NCBI RefSeq assembly: GCF_014297465.1
Contig: NZ_JACORT010000003.1
Span: 1 to 64,000, forward strand
Reading direction: 5' to 3'
Source of the DNA: Ramlibacter cellulosilyticus
GTDB lineage: Bacteria > Pseudomonadota > Gammaproteobacteria > Burkholderiales > Burkholderiaceae_C
DNA length: 64,000 nt
Shown here piece by piece: positions 10,522 to 19,486 of this stretch; the first letter of the stretch is position 1; every line of letters begins with the position of its first letter. Position numbers and translations under genes: made by a program. Below the pieces are notes generated by a model. The model did no database searches, was not told the origin of the DNA, and was given only the letters and a program-made list of their open reading frames with translations.

Positions 10522-11498
10522 GTTTCAAGGAAATGGACTGGCAGCCGCTGGCGCTCGTGCCGGTGCTCGCCCTGCTCGTGCTGCCCTTCGTGGGCTCGCC
10601 CTCCACCTGGCTCACGCTCACGGTGGCGGGGCTCGCGATGGGGATGATCATCTTCATCATCGCCTCGGGCCTCACGCTCGTCTTCGGCCTGATGGACGTG
10701 CTGAACTTCGGCCACGGCGTGTTCATCGCGCTGGGTGCCTTCGTCGCGACCAGCGTGCTGGGCGCGATGGGCGACTACACGGGCTCCGAGAGCCTGTGGC
10801 GCAACCTGCTCGCCGTGCTGCCGGCGATGGTCGTGGCCATGCTGGTCGCGGGCGCCATCGGCCTCGCCTTCGAACGCTTCATCGTGCGGCCGGTGTACGG
10901 CAACCACCTCAAGCAGATCCTGATCACGATGGGGGGGATGATCATCGGCGAGGAACTGATCAAGGTGATCTGGGGCCCGCTGCAGATCCCGCTGCCGCTG
11001 CCCGAAGGCATGCGCGGCAGCCTGTACCTGGGCGACGCCGCGGTGGAGAAGTACCGCCTGATCGCCGTCGTCGTGGGCATCGTCGTCTTCGGCGTGCTTC
11101 TGTGGACGCTCACGCGCACCAAGATCGGCCTGCTGATCCGGGCCGGCGTGCAGGACCGCGAGATGGTGGAGTCGCTCGGCTACCGCATCCGCGTGCTCTT
11201 CGTCGGCGTGTTCGTCGTGGGCAGCGCGCTCGCGGGCCTGGGCGGCGTGATGTGGGGCCTGTACCAGCAGAACGTCATCCCGCAGATGGGGGCGCAGGTC
11301 AACGTGCTGATCTTCATCGTGCTGATCATCGGCGGGCTGGGTTCCACGACCGGCGCGCTCGTGGGCGCGCTGCTGGTGGGCCTCATGGCCAACTACACCG
11401 GCTTCCTGGTGCCGAAGGCGGCGCTCTTCTCCAACATCCTGCTGATGATGGCCATCCTGCTGTGGCGTCCGCAGGGCGTCTACGCCCTGAGCAAGTGA
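10518..11498 (+). CDS. livH: Branched-chain-type ABC permease (LivH-like)
   Basis: This 326-residue inner-membrane permease shows LivH blocks. GLTLVFGLMDVLNFGHGVFIALGA (about residues 50-73) contains the conserved LNFAHG-like loop, and DREMVESLGYRIRVLFVGVFVVGSALAGLGGVM (about 213-245) contains the coupling-helix region that contacts the ATPases. IIGGLGSTTGALVGALLVG lies near the end. About eight hydrophobic segments are visible. It pairs with the LivM-like permease that follows after 10 bases. Confidence 0.9.
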
Positions 11499-11508
11499 GG
11501 ACGCAGAC

Positions 11509-12645
11509 ATGCTGACGCGCCTCCTCTCCAACGACTACCCGCGCAGCCGCGTGCTGGCGGTGATCCTGCTCGCGATCTTCGTCGCGCTCGCCGTGACTCC
11601 CTTCGCGATCCCCGGCGTCAAGGCGCTGAACGTCGCGGCCAAGATCCTGGTGTTCATCGTGCTGGTCGCGAGCTTCGACCTGCTGCTCGGTTACACGGGC
11701 ATCGTGAGCTTCGCCCACACCATGTTCTTCGGCATCGGCGCCTATGGCGTCGCGATCGCCTCCACGCGCCTGGGGGCAGGGTGGGGCTCGCTCGCCATCG
11801 GCATCGGGGCCGCGCTCGTGCTGTCGCTGGTGCTCGCGGCGGCCATCGGCCTGTTCTCGCTGCGGGTGCGCGCCATCTTCTTCTCGATGATCACGCTCGC
11901 GTTCGCGGCCGCCTTCCAGACGCTGGCCTCGCAGCTGTCGGAGATCACGGGCGGCGAGGACGGCCTGACCTTCAAGATGCCGGAAGTGATCTCGCCGAGC
12001 TTCGACTTCGAGCTGTTCGGCCAGGCGTACGACGGGCGCCTCCTCTGCTACTACCTGCTGTTCGTCGTGGCCACGGTGCTGCTCCTCGCCATGCTGCGCA
12101 TCGTCAACTCGCCCTTCGGCCGCGTGCTGCAGGCGATCCGCGAGAACGAGTTCCGGGCGGAGGCGATCGGCTACCGCGTGGTGGTGTACCGCACGATCTC
12201 CAGCGTCCTGTCCGCGCTGTTCGCGACGCTGGCCGGCGCCATGCTGGCGATCTGGCTGCGCTACAACGGTCCGGACACGACGCTGTCGTTCGAGATCATG
12301 CTGGACGTGCTGCTGATCGTCGTGATCGGCGGCATGGGCACCATCTACGGCGCGGCGATCGGCTCGGCCCTGTTCCTGGTGGCCCAGAGCTACCTGCAGG
12401 ACCTGCTGAAGCTCGCGAGCGGCGCCGTGGCGGGCGTGCCCACGCTCGCCGCGCTGCTCTCGCCGGACCGCTGGCTGCTCTGGCTCGGGCTGCTGTTCGT
12501 GCTGTCGGTCTACTACTTCCCCACCGGCGTGGTCGGGCGGCTGCGCGCCCTGCGCGCCGCTGCGCCGGTGCGGTCTCCATCCCTTCCCGCGGCCCCGGCC
12601 GCATCCCCCCAGAAGAGAGTGCAAGGAGACTATGTTGAGAACTAG
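11509..12645 (+). CDS. livM: Branched-chain-type ABC permease (LivM-like)
   Basis: The 378-residue permease begins MLTRLLSNDYPRSRVLAVIL. LivM signatures are SFDLLLGYTGIVSFAHTMFFGIGAYG (about residues 53-78), RAIRENEFRAEAIGYRVVVYRT-like sequence near 205-228, and IGGMGTIYGAAIGSALFLV near 277-295. The last 30 or so residues are an Ala/Pro-rich tail without obvious function. The gene runs 14 bases into the carboxylesterase gene, which starts at ATG 12632, so the two are coupled. That physical linkage is the best evidence that esterase and importer belong to one pathway. Confidence 0.88.
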   Translation: MLTRLLSNDYPRSRVLAVILLAIFVALAVTPFAIPGVKALNVAAKILVFIVLVASFDLLLGYTGIVSFAHTMFFGIGAYGVAIASTRLGAGWGSLAIGIGAALVLSLVLAAAIGLFSLRVRAIFFSMITLAFAAAFQTLASQLSEITGGEDGLTFKMPEVISPSFDFELFGQAYDGRLLCYYLLFVVATVLLLAMLRIVNSPFGRVLQAIRENEFRAEAIGYRVVVYRTISSVLSALFATLAGAMLAIWLRYNGPDTTLSFEIMLDVLLIVVIGGMGTIYGAAIGSALFLVAQSYLQDLLKLASGAVAGVPTLAALLSPDRWLLWLGLLFVLSVYYFPTGVVGRLRALRAAAPVRSPSLPAAPAASPQKRVQGDYVEN

Positions 12646-14386
12646 CAAGACATTGGCGAAGTGCGCATGGGCGGCAGCGCTCGGCGTGCCGCTGCTTCTG
12701 GCCGCGTGCGGCGGCGGCGGCATCGACATCGGCGGCGCGCTGCAGGACGTGTCGCTGCGCAGCACCACGCTCGGCCCCATCAAGGGGGCGGAAGACACCG
12801 CGACGGGCACGTTCGCGTGGAAAGGCATTCCCTACGCGAAGCCGCCCGTGGAGGCCTTGCGCTGGCAGCCGCCGCAGGACGCGACGCCGTGGACGAGCGT
12901 GAAGACCACCACCTCGTTCGGCCCCGCCTGCTCGCAGTACGGCCGCATCTACGGCCCCGGCAGCAACAACCGCTACGACGCGACGATCGGCACCACGCTG
13001 AACCAGGCCGTCGGCCAGGAGGACTGCCTGTACCTGAACGTCTGGCGTCCGGCCAACCGCGACGAGAACCTGCCCGTCATCGTGTTCTTCCACGGCGGCA
13101 GCAACGTCTCCGGCTACACCGCCGACCCGGTGTACGACGGCGCGGCGCTCGCCAAGGCGGCGAACGCGGTGGTGGTCACGGCCAACTTCCGCCTGGGCAT
13201 CCTCGGCTTCCTGACGTTGCCGCAGCTCAAGACCGGCGACCCGGCCAACGACTCGGGCAACTACACGATCCTGGACAGCATCAAGGCGCTGCAGTTCGTG
13301 CGCGGCAACGCGCGCACCTTCGGCGGCAACCCGGACAACGTGACGATCATGGGCCAGTCCGCGGGCGCGATCAACGTGTGGGCGCTGCAGACCTCGCCGC
13401 AGATGACCGCGGCGAACCCGAAGCTGTTCCACCGCAACGTGCCGCTGTCCGGCGGCATCTCGCTCGCGAGCAACCTGCCGGTGGGCAGCATCCCGACGCT
13501 GTCGCCGCTGTCGCAGTACCAGCTGCAGGGCCTGACGCTGCTGCAGCAGCTGCTGATCGTCGACGGCCTCGCCACGGACGCGGCTTCGGCGAACACCTAC
13601 ATCGCGGGCAAGACCAGCGCCGAGATCGCGGCCTACCTGCGCGGCAAGACGCCGCAGCAGCTGTTCACGACCCTGCTCACGCGCCTGCCCCTCCTGGCGG
13701 GTTCCGGGCCCATCCCCGACGGGACCGTGGTCGCGGCCGACCCCATCGGCGCGATCAACGCGGGCAACTACGTGAAGGTGCCGGTGCTGGCGGGCAACAC
13801 GCGCGACGAGGGCAAGCTGTTCCCGTCCTTCCTGCCCCTGGTGGGCGGCACGGGCAACGCGCGTATCGTCACGGACGCGCAGCTGTTCTCCAACCACTTC
13901 GGCTACAACCCGGAAGCCGCGGCGCAGACGACGGTGGACCAGTGGATCGCCGCGTCCTACCTGCCGGTCAACGCCCCGACCACGGGCTTCACCGCACGCG
14001 CCGAAGCGCTGAACCGCGTGTTCTTCGTGAACAGCCGCGACAACGTGCTCAACGCGCTGAAGACGCAGCAGTCCAGCGTCTGGTACTACCGCTTCGACTG
14101 GGACGAGCAGCCGGCCCCGTGGAACGACATCTACGGCGCGGTGCACGTCGTGGACCTGCCCTTCCTCTTCGGCAACTTCGGCCCGTCGCTGTTCGGGAAC
14201 GTGTGGTTCAACACGGCCAACCGGCCGGGCCGCCTGGAGCTGTCGGCCACGATGATGCAGACGCTCGGGACCTTCGCGCGCAACGGCGACCCGAACAACG
14301 CGTCGCTGGGCGTCAGCTGGCCCGCGTGGCCCGCGAAGATCGTTTTCGACGCCACGCCGACGACGAAGGCGATCCACGTCGAGTGA
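12632..14386 (+). CDS. Lipoprotein type-B carboxylesterase
   Basis: This 584-residue type-B carboxylesterase has a lipoprotein signal: MLRTSKTLAKCAWAAALGVP, then lipobox LLAAC with the acylated Cys near residue 25, so it is probably outer-membrane-anchored. The nucleophile is Ser243 in GQSAGA. Other family features are ACSQYGR and EDCLYLNVWRP near the N-terminus, the HGG oxyanion loop (VFFHGGSNVSG), an acid residue in GNTRDEGKLFPSF, and catalytic His in GAVHVVDLPFLFGNF. All triad elements are present. It should hydrolyse carboxylic esters outside the cytoplasm, and the coupled ABC importer could take up the acid. The substrate cannot be read from sequence. Confidence 0.9.
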   Translation: MLRTSKTLAKCAWAAALGVPLLLAACGGGGIDIGGALQDVSLRSTTLGPIKGAEDTATGTFAWKGIPYAKPPVEALRWQPPQDATPWTSVKTTTSFGPACSQYGRIYGPGSNNRYDATIGTTLNQAVGQEDCLYLNVWRPANRDENLPVIVFFHGGSNVSGYTADPVYDGAALAKAANAVVVTANFRLGILGFLTLPQLKTGDPANDSGNYTILDSIKALQFVRGNARTFGGNPDNVTIMGQSAGAINVWALQTSPQMTAANPKLFHRNVPLSGGISLASNLPVGSIPTLSPLSQYQLQGLTLLQQLLIVDGLATDAASANTYIAGKTSAEIAAYLRGKTPQQLFTTLLTRLPLLAGSGPIPDGTVVAADPIGAINAGNYVKVPVLAGNTRDEGKLFPSFLPLVGGTGNARIVTDAQLFSNHFGYNPEAAAQTTVDQWIAASYLPVNAPTTGFTARAEALNRVFFVNSRDNVLNALKTQQSSVWYYRFDWDEQPAPWNDIYGAVHVVDLPFLFGNFGPSLFGNVWFNTANRPGRLELSATMMQTLGTFARNGDPNNASLGVSWPAWPAKIVFDATPTTKAIHVE

Positions 14387-14408
14387 CGTGACGGGAGGAG
14401 GAAAGCAC

Positions 14409-15299
14409 ATGCCATCCAGTTCGAACTACGCGACCTGCGCGGGGCGCGAGATCCACTACACGGAGTGGGGCGCGCAGCACGCGCGCACGGTGATCGCCTG
14501 GCACGGCCTCGCGCGCACCGGCCGCGACATGGACGAACTGGCGGAAGCGCTGTCCTCCTCCGGCTACCGGGTGGTCTGCCCGGACACCCTCGGGCGGGGC
14601 TTCAGCCAGTGGAGCCCCGACCCCAAGGCCGAGTACACGCTGGCCTTCTACGCGCGCCTCGCCGCGGACCTGATGGACCAGCTCGGCGTGGAGCGCGCCC
14701 ACTGGGTCGGCACGTCCATGGGCGGGGCGATCGGCACGGTCTGCGCGGCCGGCATCGCCCAGCCGCGACTGAAGGACCGCATCCAGAGCCTGGTGCTGAA
14801 CGACAATGCGCCGCGCCTGGCCGAGCCGGCGCTGGAGCGCATCCGCAGCTACGCGGGCAGCCCGCCCGCCTTCGACACCATGACGCAGCTGGAAGCGTTC
14901 TTCCGGCAGGTGTACAAGCCTTACGGCTGGTTGAGCGATGCGCAGTGGCGCCGCCTCACCCAGACCTCCACGCGCCGCCTGCCGGACGGCCGCGTGACGC
15001 CGCACTACGACCCGGCGATCGTGCGGCAGTTCATCGACCACCCGAACGACTACGACCTGTGGGAGCACTACGACCGGCTGCGCATCCCGGTGCTGCTGCT
15101 GCGGGGGGCCGAGTCGGACCTGGTGCTGGCGGATGCGGCGGCGGAGATGCTGACGCGCGGGCCCGGGGTGCTGGGGCTGACGCGGGTGGTGGAAGTGGCC
15201 GGGTGCGGGCATGCGCCGGCGTTGAATGTGCCGGAGCAGCTGGAGTTGGTGATGGGGTTCATCGAGCAGGCGGAGGCGGGGGCGAAGGTCGCGGCTTGA
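14409..15299 (+). CDS. Alpha/beta hydrolase
   Basis: The 296-residue alpha/beta-fold hydrolase starts at ATG 14409 behind GGGAGGAGGAAAG; an ATG 21 bases earlier lacks a ribosome site. WHGLARTGRDMDELAEAL forms the oxyanion loop, GTSMGG carries the nucleophilic Ser (near residue 109), and the His is in GCGHAPALN near the C-terminus. LLLRGAESDLVL supplies the acid. There is no signal peptide, so it is cytoplasmic. As last gene of the operon it could cleave an ester, lactone or C-C bond in the imported compound. The family is too broad to name a substrate. Confidence 0.85.
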   Translation: MPSSSNYATCAGREIHYTEWGAQHARTVIAWHGLARTGRDMDELAEALSSSGYRVVCPDTLGRGFSQWSPDPKAEYTLAFYARLAADLMDQLGVERAHWVGTSMGGAIGTVCAAGIAQPRLKDRIQSLVLNDNAPRLAEPALERIRSYAGSPPAFDTMTQLEAFFRQVYKPYGWLSDAQWRRLTQTSTRRLPDGRVTPHYDPAIVRQFIDHPNDYDLWEHYDRLRIPVLLLRGAESDLVLADAAAEMLTRGPGVLGLTRVVEVAGCGHAPALNVPEQLELVMGFIEQAEAGAKVAA

Positions 15300-15303
15300 A
15301 AGG

Positions 15304-15403
15304 GCGCTGGGGTGCGCTTCGCGCAACCCAGCCTACGGCCCGGCGTGCATCGCGGCCCGCGACGGCGCGGTAGGCTGGGTTGCGCGATAGCGCACCCCAG
15401 CGC
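15304..15403. repeat. Type A inverted repeat, copy 1
   Basis: The left arm GCGCTGGGGTGCGCTTCGCG continues as CAACCCAGCCTACG; the right arm GTAGGCTGGGTTGCGCGATA continues as GCGCACCCCAGCGC. Arms of about 31 bases match with few differences around a 30-base loop. It lies between the convergent hydrolase and hemH genes, so it could act as a bidirectional terminator. Four more copies are in the window. Confidence 0.85.
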
Positions 15404-15411
15404 TCGCGCGT

Positions 15412-16515
15412 CTAGCGCGCCGCCCCCAGCGCCATCGCCCGCTCCTTCTGCGCCGCCAGCTCCTTCGCATCGGGCTGCCGCTGCGTCTCCCACCCCCCCA
15501 TGTGCCGCACCGCGATCCCGCCCAGCGCGTGGATCCATTCCGTCTCGTCGTTCAGGCACGGGATGTAGTGGAACTCCTTCCCTCCCGCGGCGAGGAACGC
15601 GTCGCGCCCTTCCTGCGCGATCTCCTCCAGCGTCTCCAGGCAATCGCTGGTGAAGCCGGGGCACGCGACGTCCACGCGCTTCGTTCCGCCGCGCGCCAGC
15701 GCCTGCAGCGTGGGCTCGGTGTACGGCTCCAGCCACTTGGCCTTTCCGAACCGCGACTGGAAGCTCACGGTCATCTGCGACGCGCCGAGGTTCAGCGCCT
15801 CGCCCAGCAGCCGCGCCGTCTTGCGGCATTCGCAGTGGTACGGGTCGCCGAGGTGCAGCGTGCGCTCCGGCACGCCGTGGAAGCTCAGGACCAGGTGCTC
15901 CGGGCGGCCGTGTTCGCGCCAGTGGCGCTGGATGCGGTGCGCGAGCGCCGCGATGTAGCCCGGGTCGTCGTGGTAGCGGTTCACGAAGCGCAGCTCCGGC
16001 ACGTGGCGCTGCGTGCGCGCCCAGGCGCCCACCGCGTCGATGACGCTCGCGGTCGTGGTGCCGGAGTACTGCGGGTAGGCAGAGAGAATGAGGATGCGCG
16101 TCGCGCCGGCATCCGCCAGCGCCTGCAGCTGGCTGGCAATCGAAGGCGTGCCGTAGCGCATCGCGTACGCCACGCGCACGCGGTGCCCCTGCTCGCCGAG
16201 CCAGCCTTGCAGGCGCTTGGCCTGCCGCTCGGTCCAGAGCTTCAGCGGCGACCCGTCGGGCGTCCAGATGGTCGCGTACTTGGCCGCGGACTTCGCGGAG
16301 CGCAGCGGCAGGATCAGCCCGTACAGGATCGGCAGCCACACGGCGCGCGGGATCTCCACCACGCGGCGGTCGCCGAGGAACTCCGCGAGGTAGCGGCGCA
16401 CCGCCGGTGGCGTGGGTGCGTCGGGGGTGCCGAGGTTGCACAGGAGCACGGCGGTCTGGGCCGCCTGCCCGTGCGTGTGGGCATGGGCGGCGGGGGAGGG
16501 CGCGTCGGACGGCAT
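15412..16515 (-). CDS. hemH: Ferrochelatase
   Basis: This 367-residue protein inserts Fe2+ into protoporphyrin IX, the last step of haem synthesis. Recognisable blocks are TAVLLCNLGTPDAPTPPAVRRYL near residue 20, the active-site His in LSFHGVPERTLHLGDPYHCECRKTA (about 205-230), and PGFTSDCLETLEEI near 285. The first 18 residues are an unconserved His-containing extension, so translation may start slightly downstream. Its ATG at 16515 is only 17 bases from the divergent ATG of the HAD gene, leaving almost no room for two separate leaders. Haem demand of the oxidase operon elsewhere in the window fits but is not linked. Confidence 0.95.
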   Translation of the reverse strand: MPSDAPSPAAHAHTHGQAAQTAVLLCNLGTPDAPTPPAVRRYLAEFLGDRRVVEIPRAVWLPILYGLILPLRSAKSAAKYATIWTPDGSPLKLWTERQAKRLQGWLGEQGHRVRVAYAMRYGTPSIASQLQALADAGATRILILSAYPQYSGTTTASVIDAVGAWARTQRHVPELRFVNRYHDDPGYIAALAHRIQRHWREHGRPEHLVLSFHGVPERTLHLGDPYHCECRKTARLLGEALNLGASQMTVSFQSRFGKAKWLEPYTEPTLQALARGGTKRVDVACPGFTSDCLETLEEIAQEGRDAFLAAGGKEFHYIPCLNDETEWIHALGGIAVRHMGGWETQRQPDAKELAAQKERAMALGAAR

Positions 16516-16532
16516 GCGCTATTCTCGCCGCC

Positions 16533-17231
16533 ATGCTCGCCCTCGGGAAAATCAAGGCCATCACGCTGGACCTGGACGACACGCTCTGGCCCATCTGGCC
16601 CACCATCGAGCGCGCGGAGAAGGTGCTGCTCGAATGGCTGTCGGCGCATGCGCCCATGACGTCGGCGCTGTTCGCCAATCCGGCGGCCCTGCGCGACATC
16701 CGCGCGGAGATGACCAGCTCGCGCCCCGACCTCAAGCACGACATGAGCGCGCTGCGCCTCGAGTCCATCCGCCTCGCGCTCACGCGTGCCGGCGACGACC
16801 CGCAACTGGCGGAGCCCGCGTTCGAAGCCTTCTTCGCCGAGCGCCAGCGCGTGACGCTGTTCGACGACGTGCTGCCGGCGCTGGAGTTCCTCGCGGAGCG
16901 CTTCCCGCTGGTGGCGCTCTCCAACGGCAACGCGGACGTGCAGCGCGTCGGCCTCGGCCGCTTCTTCCGCGCCTCGGTGTGCGCGCGCGATTTCGGCGTC
17001 GGCAAGCCCGACCCGCGCATCTTCCACGCGGCGGCCGGCGCGGTGGACACGATGCCGGAGTTCATCCTGCACGTCGGCGACGACGTGACGCTCGACGCGC
17101 TCGGGGCGCTGAATGCCGGCATGCAGGCGGCGTGGGTGAACCGGTCGGACGCGATCTGGCCGCACGAGCAGGAGCCGCACGTGACGTTGACGCACCTGGG
17201 GGAGTTGAAGGATTTGTTCGCGGGGGAGTGA
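16533..17231 (+). CDS. HAD-superfamily hydrolase
   Basis: This 232-residue haloacid-dehalogenase phosphatase has all four motifs: I, ITLDLDDTLW (nucleophile and acid Asp near residues 12 and 14); II, VALSNGN; III, Lys in FGVGKPDPRIF; IV, HVGDDVTLDALGALNAG. An alpha-helical cap fills about residues 20-100. The predicted substrate is a small phosphorylated metabolite. The ATG at 16533 has no Shine-Dalgarno sequence, but TATTCT ends 7 bases before it, so a leaderless message is possible. It is divergent from hemH. Confidence 0.88.
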   Translation: MLALGKIKAITLDLDDTLWPIWPTIERAEKVLLEWLSAHAPMTSALFANPAALRDIRAEMTSSRPDLKHDMSALRLESIRLALTRAGDDPQLAEPAFEAFFAERQRVTLFDDVLPALEFLAERFPLVALSNGNADVQRVGLGRFFRASVCARDFGVGKPDPRIFHAAAGAVDTMPEFILHVGDDVTLDALGALNAGMQAAWVNRSDAIWPHEQEPHVTLTHLGELKDLFAGE

Positions 17232-17240
17232 ACGCCGATC

Positions 17241-17357
17241 GGTGGGGTTCGCTTCGCTCACCTGCCGCTATCGCGCCACCCTACATGCGGGACGCACGTT
17301 TGCATTGGTAGGGTGGCGCGGCGACAGCCGCGGAAGGTGAGCGCAGCGAACCCCACC
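17241..17357. repeat. Type B inverted repeat
   Basis: GGTGGGGTTCGCTTCGCTCA at the left matches the complement of TGAGCGCAGCGAACCCCACC at the right, with one mismatch. An inner pair CGCGCCACCCTAC / GTAGGGTGGCGCG follows. The total length is 117 bases and it separates the convergent HAD and hpnE genes. It resembles type A in design (TAC...GTA, GGGTT/GCG content) but differs in sequence. Confidence 0.85.
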
Positions 17358-17359
17358 GT

Positions 17360-18625
17360 TCACGCGAGCCGCGCCGCCACCGCGAGACCGCTCCGCACCG
17401 CCCCCTCCAGCGTCGCCGGATACGGCCCTTCGACGTAGTCCCCACAAGCCCACAACCCCGGCCCGACCGCCACCGGCGGCCGTTCCAACCCGGGCACGCA
17501 GGCAAAGGTCGCGCGCTTCTCCACCACCGTCTGCAGCGGCCGCACGTCCCACCCCAGCGCCGCGGCCTGCGCCAGCACCTCGGCCTGCAGCACTTCCTTC
17601 TCCCGCAGGCTCGCGCTCGCCACGAACGCGAGCAGCCCCTGCGGCCCCCCGAGCTGGCCGCGATCGAACACGAACTGCGCAGGACCGCCGTGCAGCGCGA
17701 GCATCGGCTGCGGCAGGCGCGGCCCGCCCCAGGCGTAGACGGTGGCGATGGCCTCGAGGGCGAGCGACCGCGCTGCGGCGACCCACGCCGCCGCGCCGAC
17801 GCCACTCTCCGCGACGAGCCGCGCCGCTTCGAGCGAAGGCGTCGCGAGCACCACTGCATCGAACGCTTCGCCGTCCAGCGCCCACCCTTCGCCCGCGCGC
17901 GACAGCTGCTGCACGCGCGCGCCGATGCGCGCCTGCGCGCCATGCGCAGCCAGCCACGCGGTCGCGGCCTGCGGCAGCAGCCGCCCCAGGTCCTGCCGCG
18001 GCAGCAGCAGGTTCGACCCGCCCCAGCCCGCATGGCCGCGGCCGAAGAGCGCATCGCGCAGCACGCGCAGGAAGACCTCGGCGCTCGCGCGGGCCGCCGG
18101 CGTGTTCAGCGCGGCCACGCACAAGGGGTCGACCACGTCGTCGCGCACGCGCGGCGTGAGGCCGCGGGTGAGGTCCGCGACGGTCATTGCCGGGTCGCAG
18201 CGGAAGCCGGAGAGCTGCCAGCCGACGGCGGCCCGCAGCAGCGAGAGCTTGTCGCGCGCCTGCCAGCCGCGTGCACCGAGGATCCCCGCGAAGGCGTCCC
18301 AGGGCGCGGGCCAGGAGGGCAGGGCGAGGCCTTCGCCCCGCGTGTCCTGCAGCACCAGCGGCATTCGCAACAGCGCGGAGGAAGGGTCCACCCCCACCGC
18401 TTCCATCAAGGCGAGTGTCTCGACGTACGCGGCGATCAGGATGTGCTGCCCGTTGTCGACGGACACTTCACGCCCGTCCGGCAGCACCAGCGGCAGGCTG
18501 CGCGCGCGGCCGCCCGGCGTGCGCGCTGCTTCGAAGAGCGTCACCCGGTGCCCGCGCCGCACGGCCTCCACGGCCGCGGCCAGGCCGGCCCATCCGGCGC
18601 CCACGATGGCGACGCGCCGCGTCAC
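17360..18625 (-). CDS. hpnE: Hydroxysqualene dehydroxylase
   Basis: The 421-residue FAD-dependent enzyme of the amine-oxidase fold performs the last step of the HpnCDE route, reducing hydroxysqualene to squalene. The dinucleotide-binding motif VAIVGAGWAGLAAAVEA is at the N-terminus, and VDNGQHILIAAYVETLALM near residue 60 is a family marker. The C-terminus has GLWACGDYVEGPYPATLEGAVRSG, the FAD-contacting end motif. Start is GTG 18625, overlapping the hpnD stop as GTGA, so expression is coupled. Gene order on the minus strand is hpnC-hpnD-hpnE. No squalene-hopene cyclase lies within the window. Confidence 0.92.
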   Translation of the reverse strand: MTRRVAIVGAGWAGLAAAVEAVRRGHRVTLFEAARTPGGRARSLPLVLPDGREVSVDNGQHILIAAYVETLALMEAVGVDPSSALLRMPLVLQDTRGEGLALPSWPAPWDAFAGILGARGWQARDKLSLLRAAVGWQLSGFRCDPAMTVADLTRGLTPRVRDDVVDPLCVAALNTPAARASAEVFLRVLRDALFGRGHAGWGGSNLLLPRQDLGRLLPQAATAWLAAHGAQARIGARVQQLSRAGEGWALDGEAFDAVVLATPSLEAARLVAESGVGAAAWVAAARSLALEAIATVYAWGGPRLPQPMLALHGGPAQFVFDRGQLGGPQGLLAFVASASLREKEVLQAEVLAQAAALGWDVRPLQTVVEKRATFACVPGLERPPVAVGPGLWACGDYVEGPYPATLEGAVRSGLAVAARLA

Positions 18626-19461
18626 AGCCGGCCCAGAGCCTGGACCTTCCACGCGAGCCAGAGCTTGCGCAGGGGCGTGAGGCTGATGCGCTGGTTCAGC
18701 ACCTGGAAGTCCTCGGCCTCGATCTCGCGCAGCAGCGTGCGGTAGATGCTGGCCATCATGAGGCCGGGTTTCTGCGCGCGCCGGTCCTCCGCCGGCAGCA
18801 GCGCCAGCGCCTCGTCGTACAGCGCGTGCGCCCGCTGCGCCTGGAAGCGCATGAGCGCCACGAAGCGGTCCGAGTGCTTGCGCTGCAGGATCTCGTGCGC
18901 CTTCACGTCGAACTGCTGCAGCTCGTTGACGGGCAGGTAGATCCGGCCGCGCATCGCGTCCTCGCCGACGTCGCGGATGATGTTCGTGAGCTGGAAGGCG
19001 AGCCCCAGCTTGTGCGCATAGTCCGTGGTCTGCGGCTGCGCCTGCCCGAAGATGCGCGCGGAGACTTCGCCCACGACGCCGGCCACCAGGTGGCAGTAGC
19101 GCTGCAGGCCGGCATAGTCGAGGTAGCGCGTCTGTTCGAGGTCCATCTGGCAGCCGCGCACGACGGCCTGCAGCTGCTCCTGCGTGAGCCCGTACACGGA
19201 CACGTGCGGCATCAGCGCCTGCATCACGGGATGCGAGGGCTGGCCGGCGAAGGACTTCGCGACTTCCGACTGCCACCAGGCCAGCTTGGTGCGGGCCACG
19301 CCGGGGTCGGTGACCTCGTCCACCACGTCGTCCACCTCGCGGCAGAAGGCGTAGAAGGCCGTGATCGCCGCGCGGCGCGGCGGCGGCAGGAAGAGGAAGG
19401 CGTAATAGAAGCTGCTGCCCGAAGCGGCAGCCTTCTGCTGGACGTACTGTTCCGGCGTCAT
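18622..19461 (-). CDS. hpnD: Presqualene diphosphate synthase
   Basis: This 279-residue squalene/phytoene synthase-family enzyme has both Asp-rich motifs: REVDDVVDE near residue 40 and NIIRDVGEDAMRGRIYLP near 150. HpnD condenses two farnesyl diphosphates to presqualene diphosphate. I chose ATG 19461 (MTPEQYVQQKAAASGSSFYYAF), which matches family N-termini; upstream codons in frame are shadows of hpnC. It starts 25 bases after hpnC ends and overlaps hpnE. Confidence 0.92.
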   Translation of the reverse strand: MTPEQYVQQKAAASGSSFYYAFLFLPPPRRAAITAFYAFCREVDDVVDEVTDPGVARTKLAWWQSEVAKSFAGQPSHPVMQALMPHVSVYGLTQEQLQAVVRGCQMDLEQTRYLDYAGLQRYCHLVAGVVGEVSARIFGQAQPQTTDYAHKLGLAFQLTNIIRDVGEDAMRGRIYLPVNELQQFDVKAHEILQRKHSDRFVALMRFQAQRAHALYDEALALLPAEDRRAQKPGLMMASIYRTLLREIEAEDFQVLNQRISLTPLRKLWLAWKVQALGRL

Positions 19462-19486
19462 GCTCGTTCTTGTAGGGCCCGGATTT

